Source: Eximiradius sp.
Lineage (GTDB): Bacteria; Bacteroidota; Ignavibacteria; Kapaibacteriales; UBA2268
Direction: 5' to 3'
Length of the DNA: 64,000 nucleotides
NCBI GenBank assembly: GCA_937127445.1
Contig: CAKZLY010000014.1
Location: 253,001-317,000 of the forward strand
The notes below the pieces were generated by a model. That model was not told the origin of the DNA, did no database searches, and worked only from the letters and a program-made list of their open reading frames with translations. Positions 20,057 through 29,941 of the stretch are shown in pieces. Each line of letters begins with the position of its first letter. The stretch's first letter is position 1. A program made the position numbers and the translations under genes.

Positions 20057-20286
20057 TTTTTCTTTATAGCCTTGAAAAAATAATAAAATGCTGCAAATAC
20101 TCCAATCGCTGCGAATAATAAAATAAAAAGTGGGGAGGAGTTGTTTTTGCTATCTATCCACCATCCAAGCAAAGTAAATAATACAACGGGAAGAGCCATC
20201 TGCATACCTAAATTCATAAACGGCGCCATCTCTCTCATCGAGCGGAAAAGCGCATCCTTTACTTTTACTTTATTTTTAGAAACCAT
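20053..20286 (-). CDS. AtpZ/AtpI-family small membrane protein
   Basis: 77 aa with two TM helices and GMQMALPVVLFTLLGWWIDSK ... PLFILLFAAIGVFAAFYYFFKAIKKK. Confidence 0.8.
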   Translation of the reverse strand: MVSKNKVKVKDALFRSMREMAPFMNLGMQMALPVVLFTLLGWWIDSKNNSSPLFILLFAAIGVFAAFYYFFKAIKKK

Positions 20287-21604
20287 ATTCTACAAGCGTT
20301 TTGAGAATGTCCTCTAAATATATGTTTTTCGATGAGCCATACCACATATCGTCAGGTACAAGAACTAACGCTCCGTATGTAGCAGGATTTTGCGGGTCGA
20401 ATACTGAACTATTCTTGCGTGTGTATTCTTCTGGACGAAATTCATTATCGTAATCATGTACTGAAACTGTGCAACCAAATTCGATTAGTTTGCCAGTAGC
20501 AACTGGATTGCCCTGTATTCCAAAAAATGCAAATGGCACTTTGAAACGCACCAAATACATCGTATCTTGAATATCCGAAATTGCCATTATATCGTGAGCA
20601 GCAATTTTCTGATAAGGTTCTAATTCGTCTGTTGTGCTTACCTTTACCGACGCAGTTCTATCTAAAAAGTTGCCTGGATATATTTTGATATTAAATATTC
20701 CACTTTCTATGCTTTCTTTGAACGTTAATTTATTACCTTTTATATTAGCAAATCGATTGCTCCCATTTGTATTTACGTCAAACCAAACTTCCACATAATC
20801 GCAAATGCAGGTGTCGCAATTTTGCGGCACAATCCTGTCATCTTTCACTTTTACCGTCATATATAAATAAGTTTCGTCCCAAACAGAACTTATTGAAAAA
20901 GACAAATCTTCATTTCCTCCCCACCAGAAAGCACCTTTCGGAACGAAATTTATATTATCAATATACACTTCTGAACTATAACCTTTGAATATCTGGCGAC
21001 CTCTTCTATATGACGGGATAGTGGTATATTCAGCAATAAAGCGGATTTTGTCTGAATTTGTTACGATGAATTTATCTGTATTCTGCAAATTCTGATAATT
21101 TTTATGAGATTCGTAAGTATATTCATCAATTCTTTCTGTTATAAATTCATCCAGCATTATCAAAGCACCATTATCAAAGCGGTAACCGCGTATTAACCAA
21201 TTGAACTGCTTGTGCTTTTGAGTAACATAGCAAGCATTATCTCTGATTACAACTCCAATTTCAAGCGGCAACTCAACAAATTCATAAGCAAATTGACCCG
21301 CTTTAACAAAATATCCATCAATATCAACAAACAAATAAACTTGCATAATTCGCCCACGCTGCCCGGCAATTCTCACCGAAAATGCCGCATCTGGAACACC
21401 ATCGCCCGAAAAATCTCCTACATCCCATCCCCAAATTGTATAATCACTTCCCTGTGGGAATTCCCTCTGCAAATCCTGGATCATTTCTTTGTTGAAATAA
21501 TTTTCCAATCGTCTGGATAATTCAGGGAAACGTATTCCGCTCTGAGAATATGCAAATTCACAAACAACAACTAAAAACAATACGACACTAACGAATTTTC
21601 TCAT
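20276..21604 (-). CDS. Secreted protein with CBM9/DOMON-like domain
   Basis: Signal peptide; NEDLSFSISSVWDETYLYMTVKVKDDRIV...DYVEVWFDVNT and SDIQDTMYLVRFKVPFAFFGI resemble CBM9-like regions. Confidence 0.6.
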   Translation of the reverse strand: MRKFVSVVLFLVVVCEFAYSQSGIRFPELSRRLENYFNKEMIQDLQREFPQGSDYTIWGWDVGDFSGDGVPDAAFSVRIAGQRGRIMQVYLFVDIDGYFVKAGQFAYEFVELPLEIGVVIRDNACYVTQKHKQFNWLIRGYRFDNGALIMLDEFITERIDEYTYESHKNYQNLQNTDKFIVTNSDKIRFIAEYTTIPSYRRGRQIFKGYSSEVYIDNINFVPKGAFWWGGNEDLSFSISSVWDETYLYMTVKVKDDRIVPQNCDTCICDYVEVWFDVNTNGSNRFANIKGNKLTFKESIESGIFNIKIYPGNFLDRTASVKVSTTDELEPYQKIAAHDIMAISDIQDTMYLVRFKVPFAFFGIQGNPVATGKLIEFGCTVSVHDYDNEFRPEEYTRKNSSVFDPQNPATYGALVLVPDDMWYGSSKNIYLEDILKTLVEYGF

Positions 21605-22593
21605 TTTACTTTCAATAAAATTTCATCACGAAGTTCTTTTAAATCGCCCGAAATTCTGGCGCCCATTTGCGAAACAACCCGTGCACCGACAGCCGAAGCT
21701 ATGTGTCCAGCAATCACTGGGCTGCCCGTTGTGATAATCCCATACATAAAACCACCTGCAAAGCAATCACCTGCTCCTGTTGTATCAACCGACTTTGCAG
21801 GATAGGACGGAATCCTGTAAATATTGCCCTCCCATTTAACTATCGAGCCGTTTCCACCAAGAGTTACAACAACGTTTGGACACTCGCGGCTTAATGCTTC
21901 GATAGCATCTTCTACACTTTGCTTGCCTGTGTAGCAAAGCGCTTCGTTTTCGTTGCAAAAAACGAGGTCGGATTGATTTACTACTTTTTGCAAATTCTTG
22001 CGAAAACTTTCTATAATAAACACATCCGAAAATGTTAGTGAAACCTTTGTCCCGTGCTTCTTCGCTAATTCAACTGAATAAAATAGCGCTTCGGTGCTGC
22101 TTTGTGCTGTAAACTTATATCCTTCGGCATAAATCCATTGTGAACGCAATATTATTGTTTCGTCAATGTTGTGTTTGCCGAAAAAAGCAGTTGCACCAAG
22201 CGAAGTATGCATAGTGCGTTCGCTATCTGGTGTAATAAATACAAAGCATATCCCCGTTGGGTAGTTGTCAAGCATCTCGGCTTTTAATTCTATGCCTAAA
22301 TTTAAGAACTCATTTGCATAAAATTCCCCGAATTCATCTTTTCCCAATACAGTTGAATAAGCAGCTTTGCCGCCAAGCTGCGAAAAACAAATAATCGTAT
22401 TTGCTGCTGCTCCGCCGCTGCATCTATTGAACTTGCGATGCGAATATTTCTCGAGCAATACTCGTTGCTCCTCACTTTCGACAAGTCGCATTTCACCTTT
22501 CTTCAAGCCTAATTCAGCAAGATCGGCTTCCTCGACCTCATATTGAATATCAACAAGCCCGTTGCCTAATCCAAATAGCTGAATATCTTTCAT
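21601..22593 (-). CDS. PfkB-family carbohydrate/adenosine kinase
   Basis: FNRCSGGAAANTIICFSQLGGKAAYSTVLGKDEFG and VDTTGAGDCFAGGFMYGI. Confidence 0.95.
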   Translation of the reverse strand: MKDIQLFGLGNGLVDIQYEVEEADLAELGLKKGEMRLVESEEQRVLLEKYSHRKFNRCSGGAAANTIICFSQLGGKAAYSTVLGKDEFGEFYANEFLNLGIELKAEMLDNYPTGICFVFITPDSERTMHTSLGATAFFGKHNIDETIILRSQWIYAEGYKFTAQSSTEALFYSVELAKKHGTKVSLTFSDVFIIESFRKNLQKVVNQSDLVFCNENEALCYTGKQSVEDAIEALSRECPNVVVTLGGNGSIVKWEGNIYRIPSYPAKSVDTTGAGDCFAGGFMYGIITTGSPVIAGHIASAVGARVVSQMGARISGDLKELRDEILLKVK

Positions 22594-22671
22594 AGTAAAT
22601 CCAAACGTTACATATAATTAAACAAAAATAAAGATTTTTTAATGATTAGCAAAGATAATAGTAGAAAAAGT

Positions 22672-23859
22672 TTATTGAGTCTGTAGTTCTTTCCCGTTAG
22701 ACCTTATTATAAGCATAAAATATATCGCGACAATTATCGCTATACTTCCTGTTGCAACAAATGTTGTTGCACTGCCAAATTTATACCACAAAAGCCCTGC
22801 TATCGCACTTGCAAGCATTGTGCAAATACTCTGAAATGCTGAATATGCACCTATCGCCGTTGCTGTATCCTTTTGGTCTGTTACGTTCGATAACCACGCC
22901 TTAGATATTCCTTCCGTTGCTGCTGCATATATGCCGTAAAGAAAGAACAACCCATAAAATACATGTAAATTCTCGTTCAACGCAAAACCAAAATATACAG
23001 CTGCATAAATTACCAAACCAATTATAAATATTCTTTTAAGTCCGAATTTGTCGGCCATTATCCCAAGTGGAAACGAAAATATTGCATAAATTAAATTGTA
23101 GAAAATATACGTGCCGATAACCATTGTATCATTAAGTCCGGCTTGCTTAACTTTTAGAAGCAAAAATACATCAGAGCTATTAAACAAAGTAAATAAAAGC
23201 AATCCAATTACAATCTTCCTGTATGTTTGCGGGCTTTCTTTCCAATATTTAATGAACGAGAAGAAACCTGTCTTTTTGCAATTTTTTTCAGTAGTTCTTT
23301 GCTTGTCTTTCAGAAAAAAGGTGAATAGTATTGCGATAATTCCGGGAATAAATGCCAGATAAAATAAAGTTACGTAATCCTGCGGGTAAAAAAACAGATA
23401 TATCAATGCTAATAGCGGTCCAATTACTGCACCCAGTGTATCCATCGAACGATGAAATCCAAACACTTTGCCTTTGGTCTCTGGTGTTGCTTCGTCCGAT
23501 AGCAAAGCATCTCTTGCACCTGTGCGAAGCCCCTTGCCTAACCTATCCAGTGCCCTCGAAAAAAACACCCAGATGGGATGAGCAAGCATTACTATCATCG
23601 GCTTTGATATAGCGCTCAATGCATACCCCATCCGAACAAACGGCACTCTCTTTCCAGTAACGTCCGATAGTTTCCCAAAATAGCCTTTGCTAAGCCCAGC
23701 CGTTGCTTCGGCTATTCCTTCCAATATTCCTATGAATAATATTGAAAAACCTATTATTTTGAGATAAATCGGCAAAACCGGATATAACATCTCGCTCGCT
23801 ATGTCTGTAAAAAAGCTTACTAACGATAATACCCACACTGCTCGGGTTATATGCTTCAA
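22672..23859 (-). CDS. MFS transporter
   Basis: 12-TM pattern, LPIYLKIIGFSILFIGILEGIAEATAGLSKGYFGKLSDVTGKRVPFVRMGYALSA, internal repeat GIMADKFGLKRIFIIG. Confidence 0.93.
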   Translation of the reverse strand: MKHITRAVWVLSLVSFFTDIASEMLYPVLPIYLKIIGFSILFIGILEGIAEATAGLSKGYFGKLSDVTGKRVPFVRMGYALSAISKPMIVMLAHPIWVFFSRALDRLGKGLRTGARDALLSDEATPETKGKVFGFHRSMDTLGAVIGPLLALIYLFFYPQDYVTLFYLAFIPGIIAILFTFFLKDKQRTTEKNCKKTGFFSFIKYWKESPQTYRKIVIGLLLFTLFNSSDVFLLLKVKQAGLNDTMVIGTYIFYNLIYAIFSFPLGIMADKFGLKRIFIIGLVIYAAVYFGFALNENLHVFYGLFFLYGIYAAATEGISKAWLSNVTDQKDTATAIGAYSAFQSICTMLASAIAGLLWYKFGSATTFVATGSIAIIVAIYFMLIIRSNGKELQTQ

Positions 23860-24029
23860 TTCGCCCCCGAAATATTCATCAAAATAGGGTTGTTAGACGA
23901 AAACAAAACTTAATTGTTTTGAGCGATTTTATATTTGAAATTGTTATAAAAACTCTCAAGCATATAGCTTTTGCAACTCGTTTGAGAGGCAAATCAATTT
24001 AATTTTTCATTACAAGATTATTAATAATT

Positions 24030-25367
24030 CTACTCGAAATCGTAATATTCAATATCTTCTATCGCAGAATGATAGAATTTCTCTAACTGGCTCTCGAAGA
24101 AAAATTTCTTCGCGCCAAAAGCCGGCTCTAAATCAGTAAGCCATTGTGCTTTTTTATCGTATTTTGCAAAAAACGGCTTGCATACCCAATCTGGATTTCT
24201 TCCCTGTATAAATCTAAGCACAAATACTTTCTCTTCTTTTATTTTTGTTACACCTAATACTTGTACCTTTCCCGGAGTTGCCGACATTACCGGCCCACGA
24301 ATTGTTCGACAAATTCCACTAACTTTTTGATATGCTTTTCTGAATACATCCCACGCTTCTTCAAGCGAAACCGAGAAATAATCTTTTGCACCAGTATCAC
24401 GTGGAATAAACATATAGTAGGGAATTAGATTTAAATTTATCTGCGTACGTAGCATATTTGCCCATATTTCCGGTTGGTCGTTAATATGCTTTAGCACTGG
24501 TGATTGAGTTCGAATAATTGCACCTGTCGAGAGCACTCGTTTTATTGCTTCCTTAACTTCTTCGGTCGCCAGTTCATTCGGATGACAGAAATGTGCCATA
24601 AAAGCAAGATTTCGCCCTTTTGAAACAATTGTGCGGAATATATCAAGCAATTCTTGGTTATCGTCGTCCTTTGTAAATCTATATGGCCAAAAAGCAAGCG
24701 ATTTCGTCCCTATACGTATTGTCTGTACATTCGAAATGCTATCGTCGAGCAATGGCTCAATATATTGTCGCAGCTTGCTCGTTTTCATAATTAATGGATC
24801 GCCACCGGTGAAAAGCACATCAGTAATTTGCGGATTGTTCTTTATGTATTCCACCATCAATTCAGTTTCTTGAGTTGCAAATTTCAATTCATCTACACCA
24901 ATAAATTGAGGCCAACGAAAGCAAAATGTGCAATATGCGTGGCAAGTTTGTCCGTGGCTTGGGAATATCAACAATGTTTGCTTGTATTTATGCTGAAATC
25001 CAAACAACTTTTTCCCGTTAATCTGTGGAATATTTAGCTCCAACTGTCCGCTTGTGTGCGGATTTAACTGCATATGTATTTCATTAGCTCTCTTTTTAAT
25101 TATTTCTTGCGGTGTATTCGTTCGAAGCATAGTTGCAATTTCTTGATAATGCTCTTTTTTCAGCATTCCTTTTTGTGGAAAATTTAACATAAAAAGTGGG
25201 TCAGTTTTGTAATTAGCCCAGTCAATTAATCTTTCAATTACATAATTGTTTGTCTTGAATGGAAAAATAATGCTTACCACATCTATATCGAAAATTTCCT
25301 TCTCAGTCAAATTCGTTATTTGCGGTATCTGTTTGTAATTGCTTCTTGTATATGCTTTATATTTCAT
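24030..25367 (-). CDS. KamA-family radical SAM protein (lysine 2,3-aminomutase-like)
   Basis: CHAYCTFCFRWPQFIG (CxxxCxxC) and VLFTGGDPLIM ... LNLIPYYMFIPRDTGAKDYF. Confidence 0.85.
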   Translation of the reverse strand: MKYKAYTRSNYKQIPQITNLTEKEIFDIDVVSIIFPFKTNNYVIERLIDWANYKTDPLFMLNFPQKGMLKKEHYQEIATMLRTNTPQEIIKKRANEIHMQLNPHTSGQLELNIPQINGKKLFGFQHKYKQTLLIFPSHGQTCHAYCTFCFRWPQFIGVDELKFATQETELMVEYIKNNPQITDVLFTGGDPLIMKTSKLRQYIEPLLDDSISNVQTIRIGTKSLAFWPYRFTKDDDNQELLDIFRTIVSKGRNLAFMAHFCHPNELATEEVKEAIKRVLSTGAIIRTQSPVLKHINDQPEIWANMLRTQINLNLIPYYMFIPRDTGAKDYFSVSLEEAWDVFRKAYQKVSGICRTIRGPVMSATPGKVQVLGVTKIKEEKVFVLRFIQGRNPDWVCKPFFAKYDKKAQWLTDLEPAFGAKKFFFESQLEKFYHSAIEDIEYYDFE

Positions 25368-25469
25368 CTAAGCTGTTGAGGTGATAAACAAAATTGCGTT
25401 ACAAAAGAATATAGCATTTTTTTTTATAAAATGCAAATTCTTTTAAACAAATGTTTATCAATCCCAATT

Positions 25470-26366
25470 TTAGAAAGAAGAATTGTCCTTTGGCTTTTTA
25501 AAATTGTCAGATTTATATGAACGCTTTTTGTCAGACTTAAAATTTCTATCAGATTTATAATTCCTATCGGATTTGAAATTTCTGTCAGATTTGTAATTCC
25601 CATAATTTTTGTTTCGAGGGCGACTTGAATAATCAGACTGGCTGTAAAGTTTATCTGCTGCTTTCGAAAAAGTGTTTTGCTTGTGTCCCTCAAAGCAAAT
25701 AACAAACTCTGCTTTGATATTTTCGTCTTTGAACTTTTCATAAAGTTCAGCAAAGGTGCCGTAATGATGTGTTTCGTACATCATTGTAAGGTTCATACCA
25801 ATATAGGCACGCCTATCTGGCATCACACGAGCAGCTGCTTCGAGCAATGGCTTCAATCGATACGGTGTTTCCAGCAAAATTACTGTCTTTGGGAAGTGAG
25901 AAAGTTGAGTGAGTTCGTGCACGCGTTCTTCTTCCTTGCGGCTCAACATTCCTGCAAAGAAAAACGAGGATGCATCAAATCCGGAACGCACAAGCGCCGT
26001 CAGTATACTTGATGCTCCTGGAACAACTTCAATTTCTATGCTAGTTTTCAGTGCCGCTTTGAGCAAATGGTGCCCCGGGTCGGCAAGCAAAGGTGTCCCG
26101 CAATCAGACACTAAACAAGCACGGTCTCCTTTTTCCAGCCGCTCCAATACACTAAACGTCTGCTCTATCTCGTTCTGCTCGTTGAGTGGAACAAGTTCTT
26201 TTTCAAGGTTTATGTTTTTTAGTAATCGTGCGCCTTCTTTGAGCTCTTCGCAAATGACAAAATCACAAATTTTTAGCACTCCCAAAGCACGTAAAGTTAT
26301 GTCCTCTTTGTTGCCAATTGGTGTCGATACAATAAAAAGCTTCCCTTTTTTCGATTTGTTTTCCAA
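25470..26366 (-). CDS. rsmI: 16S rRNA (cytidine1402-2'-O)-methyltransferase with repetitive basic tail
   Basis: LFIVSTPIGNKEDITLRALGVLKICDFVICEE, ACLVSDCGTPLLADPGHHLL, VVPGASSILTALVRSGF, SHFPKTVILLETPYRLKPLLE. Confidence 0.93.
   Translation of the reverse strand: MENKSKKGKLFIVSTPIGNKEDITLRALGVLKICDFVICEELKEGARLLKNINLEKELVPLNEQNEIEQTFSVLERLEKGDRACLVSDCGTPLLADPGHHLLKAALKTSIEIEVVPGASSILTALVRSGFDASSFFFAGMLSRKEEERVHELTQLSHFPKTVILLETPYRLKPLLEAAARVMPDRRAYIGMNLTMMYETHHYGTFAELYEKFKDENIKAEFVICFEGHKQNTFSKAADKLYSQSDYSSRPRNKNYGNYKSDRNFKSDRNYKSDRNFKSDKKRSYKSDNFKKPKDNSSF
25540..25593. repeat. 18-bp tandem repeat (3 units) within rsmI, encoding (N[F/Y]KSDR)n
   Basis: Units aaatttctatcagattta / taattcctatcggatttg / aaatttctgtcagatttg at 25540, 25558 and 25576. 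Confidence 0.85.
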
Positions 26367-26485
26367 ATTAAAATATCCTAAATCAATTGTAAAATTCTAA
26401 TTTTACAAATTTACTAAATATTAACGACTTAATTTAACTGAAATTGGATTTGGCAACTTGTTAATTCAAGTTCATTTATGTATTG

Positions 26486-27541
26486 CTACATTTGCTGTAG
26501 CATTTTGCGTGCTTTCGGGACATATTCGCTTCTTGGATATTTCTCAATAATTTCGCGGTAAGTATTTTTTGCTTCTGCTATTCGTCCCAACTTTATTTTG
26601 CAATCTGCAAGCTTAATTGCAATTTCTGCTGTTTTTTCGCCACTGCCTTTTTTTAATAGTTCAGTGTATATTTCTGCTGCTTGTTCATAATTGCCAAGCT
26701 GCGAATGGTTTTCAGCAAGCAAATACTTTGCTTCATTTCTAATTGTTTCATTTTTTGTATTGTTTGCAACTTTTTCAAGCTCATCAATAGCTTTATCGAA
26801 TTGTCTTTGGCTCATTAATGTTAATGATTGCGTCATATCGACTTTTTCGGTATTCTCTTGATGGTTGCCTTCGTTTACTTTGCTTTGCGTCTTTTCAACC
26901 GCCCGAGCTGTGCTCTTTTGTATAATCGAACTGCTTTTTTGAACAGCTTGATTGCTAATTGAATTTGTATTTATTGAATTACTTGCTTTTTGTGTACTTA
27001 AAGATGCAGATTTTTGGGTTTGCTGTATGTAATTTTTCCCGGCTTCTTCGTCCGAAAGCAAAATGTTCGAATTAGAAGCATTACTTGCTCTATGTTGTTT
27101 TGTCTCTGCGGATTGTTCGCTACTTACTGGAATTCCTGCTACGGCACTTCTCTTTCCTACAACATTCGATTGTTCGAGCGAACCTTTGATTTCGTCGAGC
27201 GTGTAACGCAATTCATCAACATCTTTTTGCAAATTCGCGATTTGATTCTTCATTGTTATTTGTTCATTACTGATTGCGGTGAGCTGTTCCTCTAATGAAG
27301 GTAATATCCTGTTTTGAGAACTACTTTCGCTTCTTTGAACATTATTTTTTTTTTCGAATTCAGCAATTTTATCGTTAATAGGAATTTCCTGTTTTTGTAC
27401 TTTGGCGGAACTTGTTTTTTTGATTGGTTTGTTTCCTGTTCGTACTGCTGATGGAGCGCATCCAACAAAAGTAAATGTGCATATTATCAGCCACACTGCT
27501 GATATTCTCCATGATTTAATGTGTTGAATTTTGCCTTTCAT
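26486..27541 (-). CDS. Lipoprotein with N-terminal coiled coil and C-terminal TPR repeats (CpoB/YbgF-like)
   Basis: Probable start is the internal Met at 27541 (MKGKIQHIKSWRISAVWLIICTFTFVGC lipobox); coiled coil EQITMKNQIANLQKDVDELRYTLDEI; TPRs RQFDKAIDELEKVANN, GNYEQAAEIYTELLKKG, GRIAEAKNTYREIIEKYPRSEYVPKARKML. Confidence 0.8.
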   Translation of the reverse strand: MKGKIQHIKSWRISAVWLIICTFTFVGCAPSAVRTGNKPIKKTSSAKVQKQEIPINDKIAEFEKKNNVQRSESSSQNRILPSLEEQLTAISNEQITMKNQIANLQKDVDELRYTLDEIKGSLEQSNVVGKRSAVAGIPVSSEQSAETKQHRASNASNSNILLSDEEAGKNYIQQTQKSASLSTQKASNSINTNSISNQAVQKSSSIIQKSTARAVEKTQSKVNEGNHQENTEKVDMTQSLTLMSQRQFDKAIDELEKVANNTKNETIRNEAKYLLAENHSQLGNYEQAAEIYTELLKKGSGEKTAEIAIKLADCKIKLGRIAEAKNTYREIIEKYPRSEYVPKARKMLQQM

Positions 27542-27673
27542 TTCTATATTTCCTTTATTTTCAACATTTTCGATAATATTTGTATGTTTTATTAATATAT
27601 TCTCCAATTTAAATGCCGAAATAGTCAACTTTTTTATAATTTTGCTTTTTTTTAATGTAATGGCGGAGAAAAA

Positions 27674-28870
27674 ATGAATGATTTAATTAATCGTGAACAT
27701 CAGGTCTTTTTCCAAACTTATAAACGTCTGCCAATTGAAATAGACCACGCAAGCGGTGCAAAAATTTGGGACCGCAACGGCAATGAATATTTGGATTTCC
27801 TTGCGGGAATTGCTGTCAATGCTCTTGGGCATAGCCACCCAAAAATCATTGAAGCTGTACAAAAGCAAATTTCTCAATATATGCACGTTTCGAACTATTT
27901 CTACCAGGAACCGCAAATATTATTAGCTGAGAAACTCTCTCAGCATACAGGTTACTCACGTGTCTTTTTCACTAATTCCGGAACCGAAGCAACCGAAGGT
28001 GCTATTAAACTGGTTCGCAAATATTCTTTTGGTCGCGGGAAAAAGACAATAGTTGCTTTCACCGGTGGTTTTCACGGGCGAACATATGGTGCTCTTTCAA
28101 TCATGGACAAGCCTAAATACAAAGAAAATATGGGACCATTTCTTCCCGATACTTTGGTCCTGAAATTTAATGATATTGAAGAACTCGAACGCAACATAAA
28201 CGACCAAACTGCTGCCGTTTTTCTTGAATTTGTTCAAGGAGAAGGAGGAATTGTTTCGCCAACTCAGCAATTTGTCGATAAATTAGAAGAATTGCGCAAT
28301 AAATTTAATTTCCTGCTCGTTGCAGATGAAATTCAATGCGGTGCGGGACGCACAGGGAAATTCTTCGGTTTCGAGCACTTCGGAGTTAGCCCCGATATTG
28401 TAACTATGGCAAAAGGAATTGGAGGAGGATTGCCTCTTGGTGCTATTCTTGCAAAAGAATTTTTATCTGATGTGTGGGACCGCGGCAATCACGGTACCAC
28501 CTACGGTGGTAATGCTGTTGCTTGTGCAACCGGACTTGTCGTTGTCGAGGAACTTTTCAATGGTGTAATGGAAAACGTTTTTAATATTGGTGAATATCTG
28601 AAAAACAAATTGTTTCAGCTGCAAGAGCATTTCCCAAAAATGATTGTTGAAGTGCGGGGTCACGGGCTTATGCTCGGGCTTCTTCTTTCGTTCGATGCTC
28701 AGTTGCTTGTAGACGAACTACTGAAAAATCAAGTAATCTCTAATGCTGCTTCAGGCAATGCGCTGAGAATTGTTCCGCCGCTTACTATCACAAAAGACGA
28801 AGCAGAACTGTTCTTAACTAAATTGCATCTATCGCTTGTCAGCTTAGAAAATAAAATTAATTTACAGTAA
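27674..28870 (+). CDS. argD: Class III aminotransferase, acetylornithine transaminase-like
   Basis: YLDFLAGIAVNALGHSHPKI, VFFTNSGTEATEGAIKLVRKY, LLVADEIQCGAGRTGKFFGFEHFGVSPDIVTMAKGIGGGLPLGA. Confidence 0.9.
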   Translation: MNDLINREHQVFFQTYKRLPIEIDHASGAKIWDRNGNEYLDFLAGIAVNALGHSHPKIIEAVQKQISQYMHVSNYFYQEPQILLAEKLSQHTGYSRVFFTNSGTEATEGAIKLVRKYSFGRGKKTIVAFTGGFHGRTYGALSIMDKPKYKENMGPFLPDTLVLKFNDIEELERNINDQTAAVFLEFVQGEGGIVSPTQQFVDKLEELRNKFNFLLVADEIQCGAGRTGKFFGFEHFGVSPDIVTMAKGIGGGLPLGAILAKEFLSDVWDRGNHGTTYGGNAVACATGLVVVEELFNGVMENVFNIGEYLKNKLFQLQEHFPKMIVEVRGHGLMLGLLLSFDAQLLVDELLKNQVISNAASGNALRIVPPLTITKDEAELFLTKLHLSLVSLENKINLQ

Positions 28871-28929
28871 TTTACGAAAAAAATCGTTATATTTACTAAT
28901 TACAATAAATTAAAAAAATAAAATTATTT

Positions 28930-29619
28930 ATGAAAAGTAGTGTTATTATTCCTGCTGGGGGGATAGGAAAACGTTTCGGTTCACAAGTGCCAAAGCAATT
29001 TGCAGAGCTGGGAGGTGTCCCTATTCTCGTCCACACAATTCGCATCTTTGATACTGTTGAAGATGTCGAAGCCATTGTTATCCCTGTTCATAATGAATGG
29101 TACACCTTTACCAAAGAACTCATCGAAAAATATAAATGCGATAAAGTTAAAGAAATTATTATCGGTGGTTTGGAACGTCAGGATAGCGTCTATAATGGTT
29201 TGCTTTCTGAAACAGTGAAGAATTCTGAAATTGTTTTGGTTCACGATGCCGTTCGTCCTTTCGCTTCTCCAAAGCTTGTCCAGCGCATTATCAATGAAAC
29301 AGAAGATTTTGGTGCTGTTATTCCAGGAATTCCACCAAAAGAAACTGTCAAAGAAAAGACAAGTAACGGGCTTGTTGTGAAAACTCTCGAAAGGCACAAA
29401 TTATCACTTATCCAAACTCCACAAGGATTTTGGACTGATATTATTACTTCTGCTTACCGTAAAGCTAAGGAAGCCAGCTTCTTTGGCACCGATGAAGCTT
29501 CTCTTGTCGAGTTCATCGGATATAAAGTTACCGTTATAGATGGAGAAGATGAAAATATTAAAATCACTACTCCATTCGATTTAAAAATTGCTGAATTAAT
29601 TATGAAAGAAAAAAATTAA
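28930..29619 (+). CDS. ispD: 2-C-methyl-D-erythritol 4-phosphate cytidylyltransferase
   Basis: SVIIPAGGIGKRFGSQVPKQFAELGGVPILVHTI, VLVHDAVRPFASPKLV, IQTPQGFWTDII. Confidence 0.95.
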   Translation: MKSSVIIPAGGIGKRFGSQVPKQFAELGGVPILVHTIRIFDTVEDVEAIVIPVHNEWYTFTKELIEKYKCDKVKEIIIGGLERQDSVYNGLLSETVKNSEIVLVHDAVRPFASPKLVQRIINETEDFGAVIPGIPPKETVKEKTSNGLVVKTLERHKLSLIQTPQGFWTDIITSAYRKAKEASFFGTDEASLVEFIGYKVTVIDGEDENIKITTPFDLKIAELIMKEKN

Positions 29620-29635
29620 AGTGAATAGGTGAGCT

Positions 29636-29935
29636 ATGAAAAAGAAAAGAAATATTCACTCTAATGTTCAGGCTAAATCTGTTAAGTGGGAATTCCCGCT
29701 CGAAAAAAAGGATTTGATTGTTATTGGTGTGGGAATAGCTGTGGTTCTGCTCGGATATTTGCTTATGGCTACAGGAGTAACAGATGAACCTGCACTTCCC
29801 GATGGCAAATGGAACAACCCTTTCGCAACTGTTGTGTCCCCTTTCCTACTTGTGATTGGTTATTGTGTTATTATTCCTTTGGGCTTAATTAAATTCTTTT
29901 CGAAAAAAAAGAATTCTCCCGAGAATAATCAATAA
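29636..29935 (+). CDS. DUF3098-like small membrane protein
   Basis: Two TM segments; WEFPLEKKDLIVIGVGIAVVLLGYLLMATG ... ATVVSPFLLVIGYCVIIPLGLIKFF. Confidence 0.75.
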   Translation: MKKKRNIHSNVQAKSVKWEFPLEKKDLIVIGVGIAVVLLGYLLMATGVTDEPALPDGKWNNPFATVVSPFLLVIGYCVIIPLGLIKFFSKKKNSPENNQ

Positions 29936-29941
29936 TGAATA

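Noticed and set aside
25424-25753. 109-aa minus-strand ORF overlapping the rsmI tail
   Set aside because: Alternative frame of the same tandem repeat; rsmI is the well-supported reading.
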